DNA of 64,000 nucleotides from Crossiella sp. S99.2 (GCF_023094165.1 NZ_JALMDK010000001.1:186001-250000), one strand, 5' to 3'; positions 10,284 to 18,932 are shown, numbered from the stretch's first letter. Numbers and translations are program-made. The notes: generated by a model not told the origin, from the sequence alone.

Positions 10284-11564
10284 ATGTCCGCGAGCACGCG
10301 ACGAGTGGCGGTCCTGGGTGGCAACCGGATCCCCTTCGCCCGATCCAACGGCCCCTACGCCAGGGCATCCAACCAGGACATGCTCACCGCCGCGCTGGAC
10401 GGCCTGGTCAGCCGGTTCGGCCTGCAGGGCGAGCGGCTGGGCGAGGTGGTCGCGGGCGCGGTGCTCAAGCACAGCCGGGACTTCAACCTGACCAGGGAGA
10501 CCGTGCTGGGCAGCAGACTCGCCCCGGAAACCCCCGCCTACGACGTGCAACAGGCCTGCGGCACCGGCCTGGAGGCGGCCATCCTGGTGGCCAACAAGAT
10601 CGCGCTCGGGCAGATCGAGGTCGGCGTGGCCGGCGGCGTGGACACCACCAGCGACGCCCCGATCGGCGTCAACGAGGACTTCCGCCAGGTGCTGCTCGAC
10701 CTCAACCGGGCCAAGAGCCTCGGTAAGCGGCTGCGCCTGCTGACCAGGCTGCGCCCGACGCACATCGTCCTGGACATCCCGCGCAACGGCGAACCACGCA
10801 CCGGCCTGTCCATGGGCGACCACGCGGCGATCACCGCCAAGGAGTGGGAGATCAGCCGCGAGGCGCAGGACGAGCTGACCGTGGCCAGTCACCAGAACCT
10901 GGCCCGCGCCTACGACTCCGGCTTCTTCGACGACCTGCTCACCCCGTTCCAGGGCCTGGAACGCGACCAGAACCTGCGCGCCGACTCCAGCCTGGAGAAG
11001 CTGGCCAAGCTCAAGCCGGTCTTCGGCAAGGGCGAGGATGCCACCATGACCGCGGCCAACTCCACCCCGCTCTCCGACGGCGCCAGCACGGTGCTGCTGG
11101 CGAGCGAGGAATGGGCGGCCGCACACCGGCTGACCCCGCTGGCCTACCTCACCCAGTGCGAGACCGCCGCGGTCGACTTCGTGCACGGCGGCGAGGGCCT
11201 GCTGATGGCCCCGGCCTACGCGGTCCCCCGGATGCTCGCCCGCGCCGGCCTCACCCTGCAGGACTTCGACTACTACGAGATCCACGAGGCATTCGCCTCC
11301 CAGGTCCTGGCCACCCTCAAAGCCTGGACCGACCCCGCCTTCTGCAAGGAGAAGCTCGGCCTGGACGCCCCGCTCGGCGAGATCGACCGGGCCAGGCTCA
11401 ACGTCAACGGCTCCTCACTGGCCGCGGGCCACCCCTTCGCCGCCACCGGCGGCCGGATCGTGGCCACCCTGGCCAAACTGCTGGCCCGCAAGGGATCCGG
11501 CCGCGGCCTGATCTCCATCTGCGCCGCAGGCGGCCAGGGCGTCACCGCCATCCTGGAGCGATGA
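10284..11564 (+). CDS. fadA2: Acetyl-CoA C-acyltransferase (thiolase), FadA2-like
   Basis: Thiolase of 426 aa for the last step of beta-oxidation (or acyl-CoA condensation). The nucleophilic Cys is in QQACGTGLE (about residue 92), the His in EIHEAFA and the second active-site Cys in ICAAGGQG near the C-terminus; GHPFAATGGR is also conserved. The ATG follows GGCGAGGAGGCGCG. Divergent from fabG4-htdX, the same neighbourhood as Rv0243 in M. tuberculosis; the third mycobacterial partner, fadE5, is 15 kb away here but shares the operator motif. Cytosolic. Confidence 0.92.
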   Translation: MSASTRRVAVLGGNRIPFARSNGPYARASNQDMLTAALDGLVSRFGLQGERLGEVVAGAVLKHSRDFNLTRETVLGSRLAPETPAYDVQQACGTGLEAAILVANKIALGQIEVGVAGGVDTTSDAPIGVNEDFRQVLLDLNRAKSLGKRLRLLTRLRPTHIVLDIPRNGEPRTGLSMGDHAAITAKEWEISREAQDELTVASHQNLARAYDSGFFDDLLTPFQGLERDQNLRADSSLEKLAKLKPVFGKGEDATMTAANSTPLSDGASTVLLASEEWAAAHRLTPLAYLTQCETAAVDFVHGGEGLLMAPAYAVPRMLARAGLTLQDFDYYEIHEAFASQVLATLKAWTDPAFCKEKLGLDAPLGEIDRARLNVNGSSLAAGHPFAATGGRIVATLAKLLARKGSGRGLISICAAGGQGVTAILER

Positions 11565-11604
11565 CGCTCTGCTGATTGTCTGTCGCTGTCCGTAAGATGC
11601 CCTG

Positions 11605-12438
11605 GTGGCGGCAAACCTACCCCTGGTCAACTTCCCGGACTTCCGGCAGTACACGCAGGCCCGAGAGGAAGCGAACACCGCGATCATGGGCCTGCTCGTC
11701 GGCGCCAAGATCGCTGCCAACTTCCTGAGCCTGACCGACGGCTCCAAGCACCTGCTGCCCACGATCTTTCCCGCTGTCGAGCACGTTGGCCGCTTCAACT
11801 TGACCTCTGCGGCGGCGAGGGACGTGCTGATTCAGGCTGACCAGCACCTGGGCATGATGGCCGTCCCGTACGCGCTTGCCCTGCACGAGGACCTCCTGCG
11901 TTCCTGCATCACCCTCGCCGGAGGCACAGCACCCCAGTCCGTCAAGCATCTGCACCGCGCCCTGGAGACCTGCACCGGCGGCACCTTCCGAGCCGACCCG
12001 CTGGCCCAGTTCCACGTGTTGCGGGAGATGCGCAACTCCGTCATCCACAACGGTGGCGTGATTGATCAGCGCGTCCCGGATTGCGCGGGTGCCTTGTCCC
12101 CGATGGCCGCGGCGGACTGGAAGAGGATTGTCGGCCGTTCCCCGGTGAACCTGGCCGTGGGCGTGCGGATCGAGCTTGGGGTAGGGGAGATGTTCATGGC
12201 CTTGGCGACAACGAAGAACGTGGCCAAGGACGCCAATCGGATGTTGACCGCGGCTTTGCCCAGTGCACGGTGGGCGCAGCTGATCGTGGCGGACTACCTC
12301 GCACATGGGCCACCGGCCAAGAACGCGGCGGAACGACACCGGAAGCTACGTGGCTGGGCGAGGTTCCATTACACGGCCACGGGTGTGTCCGAGACGGAGC
12401 TGGTCACGGCGGCACACGCCGCTGGCCTGCACGTCTGA
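11605..12438 (+). CDS. HEPN-like protein of unknown function
   Basis: 277-aa soluble protein with a GTG start. No named family is certain. The central stretch LREMRNSVIHNGGVID (about residues 138-153) has the R-x4-H form (RNSVIH) typical of HEPN domains, many of which are RNases of toxin or abortive-infection systems, while others are only nucleotide-binding helical bundles. The rest is mostly alpha-helical with no signal peptide or membrane segment. No MNT nucleotidyltransferase or antitoxin gene is adjacent; downstream are tRNA-like sequences and a terminator. Nuclease activity is inference from one motif. Confidence 0.6.
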   Translation: MAANLPLVNFPDFRQYTQAREEANTAIMGLLVGAKIAANFLSLTDGSKHLLPTIFPAVEHVGRFNLTSAAARDVLIQADQHLGMMAVPYALALHEDLLRSCITLAGGTAPQSVKHLHRALETCTGGTFRADPLAQFHVLREMRNSVIHNGGVIDQRVPDCAGALSPMAAADWKRIVGRSPVNLAVGVRIELGVGEMFMALATTKNVAKDANRMLTAALPSARWAQLIVADYLAHGPPAKNAAERHRKLRGWARFHYTATGVSETELVTAAHAAGLHV

Positions 12439-12480
12439 CTCCTTCCGTCCCCCAAACCACAGGTGTATCGTGAGCAGCGG

Positions 12481-12554
12481 AACGTGGGAGACCCAGGTGC
12501 GAGTCCTGGCCCGGCCTAGCCGGTGTAGCTCAACGAGCAGAGCCCCCGTTTTTA
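12481..12554 (+). other. tRNA-like sequence with halves in permuted order
   Basis: In order: a T-arm-like hairpin (12493-12509, stem CCAGG/CCTGG, loop TGCGAGT), acceptor-like CCCGGC, the triplet CTA, then GCCGGTG followed by TA, a D-arm-like hairpin (12528-12543, GCTC/GAGC) and CCCCGTTTTTA. This is a tRNA 3' half placed before a 5' half. The acceptor strands pair for only five bases, D-loop GG is lost, and the T-loop lacks T55, so it may be degenerate. No conventional tRNA can be folded here. Confidence 0.4.
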
Positions 12555-12560
12555 GCGAGA

Positions 12561-12584
12561 AGGGCCGGTCGAAGGACCGGCCCT
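12561..12584. terminator. GC-rich hairpin, probable terminator
   Basis: Perfect 10-bp stem AGGGCCGGTC/GACCGGCCCT with a GAAG loop, followed by CTCCATTTCTCCC. It separates the HEPN-like gene and tRNA-like sequence from the convergent SIMPL gene and could serve both directions. Confidence 0.65.
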
Positions 12585-12599
12585 CTCCATTTCTCCCGC

Positions 12600-13220
12600 T
12601 TAGTCGAGCAACGACCACGACGTGGTGCAGCGGGCGCTGACCACCACCGCCTGCGGTTCCAGGTTCAGCGACTGCACGCTGGGCAGCCGGTCGGCCTCCA
12701 TGGCGAACCCGGCCGCCCTGGCCATCGGCGCGTAATGCTGATCGTCGCCGTCGCTGATCCGCAGCAACGTGCCCAGTCGCACGCCGAGCGCCTCGGCGTA
12801 GCCCTCGGCCCGGCGGCGCGCGTCGGCGACCGCGAGCACCTGGGCCTCGCGCGCCGCCTCGGCCTGATCGCTCAGTTCCCAGTCCGGGCCGTTGAGCGCG
12901 GTCGGTTCCTGGCCGATCAGCGCGGCTACCAGCGTCTCCAGCGAAGCCTGGTCGGCGGCCCGCAGCTGGTACTGCTGCTCGGCGTGCACCCCGGCCTGTT
13001 CGCCCTTGTCACCGCTCCAGTACGGGTGCACCGAGACCCGCCGGGAGCGCACCTCGACGCCGTCCTGGGTCAGCAGTGGTTCGACCCGCTCGATCCGCTT
13101 GCCGAGCAGGCGGACCGCCTCGGCGCGCTCGGTGGCGGTCACCGCGAAGGTCACCCACAACTGAGCCCGATCGGCGATCCGCTCGACTTCTCCGGTCCCC
13201 TTCGTCACAACTTCAGCCAC
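12600..13220 (-). CDS. SIMPL (DUF541) domain protein
   Basis: About 206 aa from a GTG at 13220; conserved sequence starts there with VAEVVTKGTGEVERIADRAQ. The SIMPL domain is seen in many bacterial proteins (homologous to the mouse IRAK-interacting protein), often periplasmic, of unknown biochemical role. Family features are the alternating beta-alpha pattern and A-x3-AR-x2-A-x2-YA-x2-LG near VADARRRAEGYAEALGV. The frame is open to 13364 but this upstream part overlaps the neighbouring promoter and looks non-conserved. No signal peptide with the chosen start, so cytosolic here. It lies 85 bases downstream of the APC permease gene and may be co-transcribed. Confidence 0.75.
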   Translation of the reverse strand: MAEVVTKGTGEVERIADRAQLWVTFAVTATERAEAVRLLGKRIERVEPLLTQDGVEVRSRRVSVHPYWSGDKGEQAGVHAEQQYQLRAADQASLETLVAALIGQEPTALNGPDWELSDQAEAAREAQVLAVADARRRAEGYAEALGVRLGTLLRISDGDDQHYAPMARAAGFAMEADRLPSVQSLNLEPQAVVVSARCTTSWSLLD

Positions 13221-13305
13221 GCCGCCCAGCCAACTCGCCCGGAGCCCGCCCCGCAACGATTCCGGCGTATACCAATATCTAGCCTTTTCGTAAGAAAGCG
13301 CTAGA

Positions 13306-15174
13306 TCAGGGTAGGCGGTAGTGCATCCGGCACACCGCGGCCTGGCTGCGGCCGCGTACCGCACGGGCGATGCCGCCGCCCTGACCGTTGAGCAGCAACC
13401 GGATCCACGCGCTGCGCGGCCGCAACTCGCCGATCAGCACCACCACCTGCCGGTCCGGCATGCCGCGCACGTAGGCCGCGATGGTCGCGCCGAGTCCGCC
13501 GCGGGACCGCTCCAGCAGCACCAGCGGCACCTCCGGATGCCAGGCGGTCCAGTCCGCGCCCAGCTCGCGCTGGCACTCCGCGGGCTGCCCGCCGCCGGCC
13601 ACGTGCACCGCGATCACCTTGTGCCCCAAGGACAACGCGGTGCTCAGGCAGTGCGAGGTCAGCACCGACAGCCCGGCGACCGGCACCACCACCAGCGCCG
13701 CCTCCGGCCTGGGCAGCTCGGGCAGCGAACCCAGGCCGAGTTGCCGCCCGAGCACCGCGTAGGCCCGGTGCACCCGGCGCAGCGCGAACACCAGCAGCGG
13801 CAGCACCAGCACCACCAGCCAGGCGCCCTCGGTGAACTTCACGATCGTCACCACCACCGCGGCCACCGTGCTCAGCACCGCGCCCACCAGGTTGAGCCAC
13901 AGCCGCCAACCGCGTTCGCCGCGGGTGCGCCAGTGCCGCACCATCCCGGTCTGGCACAGCGCGAACCCGACGAAGACACCGATGGTGAACATCGGCACCA
14001 GCACGTCGAGCTGCCCGCCGGAACCGATGATCAGCGCCGCGGCCAGTCCGGCCAGCACCAGCACGCCGATCCGGTGCACCAGCCGGTCCGCACGCAGCCC
14101 GAAGGCGTGCGGCAGGTAATGGTCGGCGGCCAGCCGGGCGGCCAGCACCGGCAGGCCGCCGAAGGAGGTGTTGGCCGACAGGGCCAGCAGCAGCACCGTG
14201 GTGAACTGCACGACCAGGAAGATCGCGCCGTCCCCGACCGCGCCTTCCACCAGCAGCGACAGCACCGTGCGGCCCTCGACCGGGCGCAGGTCGAACAGCT
14301 CGACCAGGGCGGCCAGGCCCAGCAGCATCACCCCGAGCAGCAGGCCGAGCAGGGTCTGCGCGCGAGCGGCGTGGCGCGGGCGCGGGCTGCGGAAGGACGG
14401 GGTGGCGTTGGCGATCGCCTCGATCCCGGTCAGCGAGGCGCAGCCGTTGGCGAAGGCGGACAACACCAGCAGCACGCCGACGGCCGCGGTGGTCTGGGCG
14501 GGCGCGGGGTCGGGCAACGGGTTCAGCGGCGCGCCGCGCAGCAGGCCGATGCCGATCACCACCAGCACCGCGAGCACGAACAACGCGGTCGGCGCGGTGA
14601 AAGCGCGGGCGCTGCTGGCCACCCCGCGCAGGTTCACCAGGGTGACCAGCACCAGCACGGCCAGGCACAGCTCGGTGGTCCAGGGCAGCAGGCCGGGCAC
14701 CGCCGAGGTCAGCGCGGCCACCCCGGCCGCGGTGGCCACCGCCGCGTTGAGCACGTAGTCCACGATCAGCGAGGCCGCCGCGACCAGCCCGGCCCGCTCA
14801 CCCAGGTTGCGCCGGGCCACCGTGTACGCGCCGCCGCCGTCCGGATAGGCGTGCACCACCTGCCGGTACGCGGCCACCAGCACCACCAGCAGCAGCACGA
14901 TCGCCACGGTCACCGGCAACGTCCAGCCGATGCCGGCCGCCCCGGCCGCGGCCAGCGCCAGCACGATGGCCTGCGGGCCGTAGGAAACCGAGGCGAGCGC
15001 GTCCAGGCCGAGGGCGGCGACGCCGGTGGTGGCGGTCAGCCGGTGCCGGTTCTCACCGGCCTCGGCGCGAGTCAGGGTCAGCACACGCCGCACTGTGCGG
15101 TGCCGGATCCACCGCGCCCGGCCACGTTGACGCGATCCTGAGCCCGGTCGGGCTGATCTTGACGCCGCCGACAC
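13306..15174 (-). CDS. APC-superfamily permease, KimA/YdaO-like
   Basis: 622-aa membrane protein with about twelve transmembrane helices in the first 450 residues followed by a soluble C-terminal domain. The motif GLDALASVSYGPQAIVLALA near residue 55 matches the SDALSSVAYG-type start of the KimA/YdaO group, proton-coupled K+ importers in Firmicutes regulated by c-di-AMP, and the overall length fits. Other APC members carry amino acids, so substrate is unproven. The GTG start at 15174 is uncertain; GTG codons at 15093 and 15084 would begin closer to the conserved part. Divergent from the AAA ATPase with 61 bases between. I see no c-di-AMP (ydaO) riboswitch upstream. Confidence 0.82.
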   Translation of the reverse strand: MSAASRSARPGSGSRQRGRARWIRHRTVRRVLTLTRAEAGENRHRLTATTGVAALGLDALASVSYGPQAIVLALAAAGAAGIGWTLPVTVAIVLLLVVLVAAYRQVVHAYPDGGGAYTVARRNLGERAGLVAAASLIVDYVLNAAVATAAGVAALTSAVPGLLPWTTELCLAVLVLVTLVNLRGVASSARAFTAPTALFVLAVLVVIGIGLLRGAPLNPLPDPAPAQTTAAVGVLLVLSAFANGCASLTGIEAIANATPSFRSPRPRHAARAQTLLGLLLGVMLLGLAALVELFDLRPVEGRTVLSLLVEGAVGDGAIFLVVQFTTVLLLALSANTSFGGLPVLAARLAADHYLPHAFGLRADRLVHRIGVLVLAGLAAALIIGSGGQLDVLVPMFTIGVFVGFALCQTGMVRHWRTRGERGWRLWLNLVGAVLSTVAAVVVTIVKFTEGAWLVVLVLPLLVFALRRVHRAYAVLGRQLGLGSLPELPRPEAALVVVPVAGLSVLTSHCLSTALSLGHKVIAVHVAGGGQPAECQRELGADWTAWHPEVPLVLLERSRGGLGATIAAYVRGMPDRQVVVLIGELRPRSAWIRLLLNGQGGGIARAVRGRSQAAVCRMHYRLP

Positions 15175-15235
15175 GCGGACCGCTCTTTCTGCCGCCGTAT
15201 CGGAGTGGACCTAGAAACGCCGATACGGTCCGATC

Positions 15236-16429
15236 GTGGACCCGGTGCGCAATCCCTTCGCCCCAGGGGCAGGCCAGCGGCCGCCCGAACTCGCCGGCCG
15301 GGACCGGGAGGTCGGCGCGTTCGAGGTGGTCCTGGAACGCATCGCCAGGGGCCGCCCGGAACGCAGCCTGGTGCTGACCGGACTGCGCGGGGTGGGCAAG
15401 ACCGTGCTGCTCGGCGAACTGCGCTCGATGGCCATCCGGCGCGGCTGGGGCGCGGGCAAGATCGAGGCCCGGCCGGACTCCGGGCTGCGCAGGCCGTTGT
15501 CGGCCGCCCTGCACCGGGCCGTGCGCGAACTGGCGGTCCGGCATCGCGCGCCGGACCGGGTGGAGCAGGTGCTCGGCGTGCTCAAGGCCTTCGCGCTGCG
15601 GGCCACCCCGGAGGGCGCCAAGCTGCGGGACCGCTGGCAGCCCGGCATCGACGTGCCGGCGGCCAGCGGCCGGGCCGACTCCGGCGATATCGAGATCGAC
15701 CTGGTGGAGCTGTTCACCGACGTGGCCGAGCTGGCCGCGGACGTGGGCACCGGGGTCGCGCTGCTCATCGACGAGATGCAGGACGTGCCGCCGGAGGACG
15801 TCTCGGCGCTGTGCGCGGCCTGCCACGAGCTGTCCCAGTCCGGCGCGCCGCTGGTGGTGGTCGGCGCCGGGCTGCCGCACCTGCCCGCGGTGCTCTCGGC
15901 CAGCAAGTCCTACTCCGAGCGGCTGTTCCGCTACGTCAAGATCGACCGGCTGGACCGGGCCGAGCACGACCGCGCGGTGACCGCGCCGATCGAACGCGAG
16001 GAAGCGGGCATCGCCCCGGCCGCGCTGGCCGCGTTGTTCGAGGCCAGCGGTGGTTACCCGTACTTTGTGCAGGCATACGCCAAGGCCGCCTGGGACGCCG
16101 CCCCCGGGGATCCGATCACCGCCGAGGACGTCGCGGTGGCCGAACCGGAGGCCGCGGGCGAGCTGGCGGTGGGCTTCTTCGGCTCCCGCTACGAGCGGGC
16201 CACCCCGGCCGAACGGGAGTACCTGCACGGGATGGCGGTGCTCAGCGAAGGCCGGGACGAGCCGGTCGGCACCGCTCACCTGGCCGAACACCTCGCGCGC
16301 AAGCCCTCCTCGCTGTCCCCGGCACGTGACTCTCTGATCAAGAAGGGCCTGGTCTACTCCGCCGAACGGGGCCGGATCGCCTTCACCGTGCCGCATTTCG
16401 GCCGCTTCCTGCTGACCGCCGGTGACTAG
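15236..16429 (+). CDS. AAA-family ATPase of unknown role
   Basis: 397-aa soluble ATPase. Walker A GLRGVGKT (about residues 48-55), Walker B LLIDEMQD (about residue 180), a sensor-1-like region VVVGAGLPHL, and a C-terminal winged-helix-like region (LAEHLARKPSSLSPARDSLI) give an Orc1/Cdc6-like or STAND-like layout common in actinobacteria. Such proteins often act as switches, but no effector domain or partner gene is present. The GTG start gives VDPVRNPFAPGAGQRPPELAGR, whose PPELAGR box is the usual N-terminal marker of the group. Divergent from the KimA-like gene. Function not assigned. Confidence 0.8.
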   Translation: MDPVRNPFAPGAGQRPPELAGRDREVGAFEVVLERIARGRPERSLVLTGLRGVGKTVLLGELRSMAIRRGWGAGKIEARPDSGLRRPLSAALHRAVRELAVRHRAPDRVEQVLGVLKAFALRATPEGAKLRDRWQPGIDVPAASGRADSGDIEIDLVELFTDVAELAADVGTGVALLIDEMQDVPPEDVSALCAACHELSQSGAPLVVVGAGLPHLPAVLSASKSYSERLFRYVKIDRLDRAEHDRAVTAPIEREEAGIAPAALAALFEASGGYPYFVQAYAKAAWDAAPGDPITAEDVAVAEPEAAGELAVGFFGSRYERATPAEREYLHGMAVLSEGRDEPVGTAHLAEHLARKPSSLSPARDSLIKKGLVYSAERGRIAFTVPHFGRFLLTAGD

Positions 16430-16585
16430 GTGAACACCGGACGAATCGCCGGTAACTTCCCGGGCTTTGCCGATGAATCATCGGCCTGTGGCCCGTCTCA
16501 CCGGATAATCGGGTGCAATCGAGGTTTGGGTGGTGCATACTTGAGGCACAGACAACGAGATGCTTACTAAGGGGATGCAACTCAG

Positions 16586-16732
16586 ATGAACCTCGTCGCG
16601 AAGATCCGGTCCCGCCGTGCACAGGCCCGCACCCGGCGAGCCGTGAACCGCGCGATCGACGCCGCCGCCACTCCGGCCATGCGGCACGAACTGATGGCCA
16701 TTGCCGCCGCCCAGGTGACCTCCCTCCGCTGA
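16586..16732 (+). CDS. 48-aa basic protein, hypothetical
   Basis: Small ORF with ATG at 16586 and TGA at 16732, encoding MNLVAKIRSRRAQARTRRAV and then a helix with AAATPAMRHELMAIAAAQ. It is strongly basic in the first half and predicted helical. A GGGG stretch sits about 12 bases upstream, and a strong hairpin follows at 16805. High third-position GC and the flanking promoter-like and terminator-like sequences support a real gene. Function unknown; nucleic-acid binding would be a guess from charge. Confidence 0.6.
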   Translation: MNLVAKIRSRRAQARTRRAVNRAIDAAATPAMRHELMAIAAAQVTSLR

Positions 16733-16804
16733 GCCCGGTCCGGCGCGGACGCCCTACCTCGATTGGGCGAGCCCTCCCGTCGCCGTGACCCCACGGGGGA
16801 AGAC

Positions 16805-16843
16805 GCACGGCCCCGACTTGCCTCCCGCCGGTCGGGGTCGTGC
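16805..16843 (+). terminator. Terminator downstream of the 48-aa gene
   Basis: Stem GCACGGCCCCGAC (16805-16817) with GTCGGGGTCGTGC (16831-16843), one mismatch, loop of 13 nt, followed by TGTTTCACC. It lies 72 bases after the small gene stop. Confidence 0.7.
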
Positions 16844-16938
16844 TGTTTCACCTGCACAATCACGCATCGCTGTAGTGACCCACGTCACTTACCCAATCGG
16901 GTGTAACGCCTTTGGGGGGCGTAGCGATGTTCTAGATG

Positions 16939-16983
16939 ACCCCGCGGTGCTGTCGGACCCCCGACCTGGCAGCACTGCGGGGT
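16939..16983. terminator. Large hairpin between convergent transcripts
   Basis: Stem ACCCCGCGGTGCTG (16939-16952) with CAGCACTGCGGGGT (16970-16983), one mismatch, 17-nt loop, then TTTCCC. It lies 15 bases beyond the stop of the minus-strand methyltransferase. Upstream, bases 16874-16889 hold a palindrome AGTGAC-N4-GTCACT with no gene assignable to it. Confidence 0.6.
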
Positions 16984-16998
16984 TTCCCATATCCGGGG

Positions 16999-17745
16999 TC
17001 AGCGCAGAACCAGCAGGTCAAGCCGGTCGATGACCGGCCCGCTGGCGCCAGCCGCCACCGCGGCCTGTAGCCGGTCCAGGCCCGCGGCATATTCCTCGAC
17101 GCTCAGCCCCCGCAGCAAAGTGTCACCGTTCTGCTGAATCCGGCCGAGCACTGTCCCCAGATCGGGTGCACTTGTCTGAGGGACCGACTCCAGGCTGACC
17201 TGCTCGAACCCGGCCACCCCGAGGTCCGCGCAGACCTCGGCCACGGTCGGGAACCTCGCCAGCGCCCGCCTGCCCTCCGGGAAGTGCCGGAGCACGTTCA
17301 ACTCCAGCGGCCGCTCCCGGAAGACACCCCGGATGAGCACCGGCGCACCCGGCCGCAGTACCCGGCGCAGCTCGTGCCCGGCGGCCACCCGGTCCGGCAC
17401 GTGGTGGATGACCGTGGACAGCCAGGCCCCGGCCAGCGAGCCAGCCTCGACCGGGACGGTCGTCGCGTCCCCCGGCGCGACCGTCACCAGCGGGTGCGCC
17501 GGGATGTGCGCGCGCATCGCGTCGGCGGGCTCGACCGCGAGCACCCGGACGCCGAACCAGTCGGCCAGCGCGGTGGCGAACAGCCCGGTGCCCGCGCCCA
17601 GGTCGAGCACGGTCGAGCCCGCGGCCGGGGCGAGGTGTCGCTCGATCGCCGCCCGCCAGTGCGTCAGTCCCGGCCGCGGGATCTCCCTGGCCTGCCGGTA
17701 GGCGGCCGCGGTGGCGGTGTCGTAGGTGTTGAGTTCGCCGGTCAC
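16999..17745 (-). CDS. Class I SAM-dependent methyltransferase
   Basis: 248-aa soluble enzyme of the methyltransferase-11/25 type. Motif I is VLDLGAGTGLFA (about residues 45-56), the acidic end of strand 2 is VLAVEPADAM, and the motif IV region is AGAWLSTVIHHVPD. The substrate is not evident; relatives include ubiquinone/menaquinone-type and small-molecule methyltransferases. It stands alone, with a secreted-protein gene divergent at 17846. Confidence 0.8.
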   Translation of the reverse strand: MTGELNTYDTATAAAYRQAREIPRPGLTHWRAAIERHLAPAAGSTVLDLGAGTGLFATALADWFGVRVLAVEPADAMRAHIPAHPLVTVAPGDATTVPVEAGSLAGAWLSTVIHHVPDRVAAGHELRRVLRPGAPVLIRGVFRERPLELNVLRHFPEGRRALARFPTVAEVCADLGVAGFEQVSLESVPQTSAPDLGTVLGRIQQNGDTLLRGLSVEEYAAGLDRLQAAVAAGASGPVIDRLDLLVLR

Positions 17746-17845
17746 AAAATCCTCCCCGGGATTTCCTCGTCAACAGGCAACCAACTAGGGCGCGATCAAC
17801 GTGTAGAAGTCACCAGTCACGGCAAGACAGTCGGGGAGACTCGCC

Positions 17846-18412
17846 ATGCAGACCAGGACCGTCCTCGCCACCCTCGCCCTCGCCGCGGGCACCGCGCTGC
17901 TCGCCGCACCAGCCGCCATGGCCCAGCCTGGCACCAACGCCTACACCGTGGACTTCGAAGCCGGGAAGACCACCTTCGGCGCGGGCAGCACCTTCCACCT
18001 GCCGGCCAGGGTGATGATCGGCACCGACTGCGCGCCGGACAAGGCGAGCAAGGTCAAGCTCAGCGGCATGGGCGAGATCCAGCTCAACGGCGGCAGCGCC
18101 GGGGTGGCGATGGGCGAGTTCACCATCCCCAAGGGGGTCAAGGGCGGCAAGCACACCATGACCTTCACCTGCGGCCCGGTCGCCTACCGCGGTGAGTTCA
18201 CCATCCAGGCCCCGCCGCCGGCCACCTCCCGCCCCCGGCCCAGCACCAGCGCGGCGGTGCCGACCAAGCCGAAGGGCGCCCCGGAGACCGGTGGCGGCGG
18301 CACCACGGACACCGGCCTCGGCGGGGTGCTCGCCGGCGGCGGCGCGTTGCTGGCAGGCGCCGCGCTCGGCGGCTGGCTGCTGCGCCGCCGCCGGGGTGGC
18401 GTGCGGAGCTGA
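17846..18412 (+). CDS. Secreted, probably wall-anchored small protein
   Basis: 188 aa: signal peptide ending near AMA-QP (about residue 28), a beta-rich middle domain with two Cys (DCAPDK, FTCGPV) likely to form a disulfide, a Pro/Thr-rich spacer, then GAPETGGGG and a C-terminal hydrophobic helix with an RRRR tail. This is a cell-wall sorting layout, though the motif (PETG or TDTG) is not a clean LAXTG. The ATG has GGGGAG upstream. Followed by a second small secreted protein. Function unknown. Confidence 0.72.
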   Translation: MQTRTVLATLALAAGTALLAAPAAMAQPGTNAYTVDFEAGKTTFGAGSTFHLPARVMIGTDCAPDKASKVKLSGMGEIQLNGGSAGVAMGEFTIPKGVKGGKHTMTFTCGPVAYRGEFTIQAPPPATSRPRPSTSAAVPTKPKGAPETGGGGTTDTGLGGVLAGGGALLAGAALGGWLLRRRRGGVRS

Positions 18413-18491
18413 AAGCGCTTGTGTCCCAACGTCGTCAGACGTCCGGCGGGGTCGCCGGTTGCCCGGAAAGTCCAGCGAGTTTGGCTGGATA

Positions 18492-18519
18492 GCGACACGG
18501 CGCGGGGGCGCCGTGTCGC
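18492..18519 (+). terminator. Strong inverted repeat between two secreted-protein genes
   Basis: Perfect 12-bp stem GCGACACGGCGC/GCGCCGTGTCGC with a GGGG loop, directly upstream of the GGGAGGA ribosome-binding site of the next gene. No T run follows, so it may act as a processing or attenuation hairpin rather than a classical terminator. Confidence 0.5.
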
Positions 18520-18535
18520 CACTGGGAGGAAGACC

Positions 18536-18880
18536 ATGAGAAGCAAAGCCGCCATCGCCGCGTTCGCCCTCGCCCTGGGGACCGCGGTGCTCGCCGCGCC
18601 GCTGGCTGGCGCGGGCACGGTGCAGACCATCGAGATCAACGCGGACCGGACGGTGAGTTACTACGGGATCCCCGGCAACCGGCAGGGCGTGCTGCCCGGC
18701 AACGACGTCGGCATCGTGGTGGACGAGCAGCTCTGCCCGCGGCTCGACTCGCCGTGGGTGGAGTCCACGCTGTTCCCGGCCGCCCCGCTGATCAAGCCCG
18801 GACCGGTGCGCTACGCCGACGTCGCGCTGGGCGAGGTCGAGCCGGGTGAGTACCAGGTGACCGTGCGGGTGCTCGACTGA
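18536..18880 (+). CDS. Small secreted hypothetical protein
   Basis: 114 aa from ATG 18536, preceded by GGGAGGA at good spacing; the open frame extends upstream but without coding character. A signal peptide (AAIAAFALALGTAVLAAPLA) is followed by about 85 residues with no known domain and a single Cys (QLCPRL). It follows a probable wall protein and ends just before a clear terminator, so the two may form a secreted pair. Function unknown. Confidence 0.65.
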   Translation: MRSKAAIAAFALALGTAVLAAPLAGAGTVQTIEINADRTVSYYGIPGNRQGVLPGNDVGIVVDEQLCPRLDSPWVESTLFPAAPLIKPGPVRYADVALGEVEPGEYQVTVRVLD

Positions 18881-18898
18881 ACTGAGTGACCGCCCATA

Positions 18899-18932
18899 GG
18901 GGAGTCCGGTTTCCGGGCTCCCCTTTCTTCTT
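18899..18932 (+). terminator. Rho-independent terminator
   Basis: Stem GGGGAGTCCGG/CCGGGCTCCCC with one mismatch and a TTT loop (18899-18923), followed by TTTCTTCTT. It ends the small secreted-protein transcript. Confidence 0.85.

Noticed and set aside
12481..12554. Ordinary tRNA gene
   Set aside because: Neither half finds its partner in the normal order; no cloverleaf can be drawn without permuting the sequence.
15175..15235. c-di-AMP (ydaO-type) riboswitch before the KimA-like gene
   Set aside because: The upstream gap is only 61 bases and holds no matching structure.
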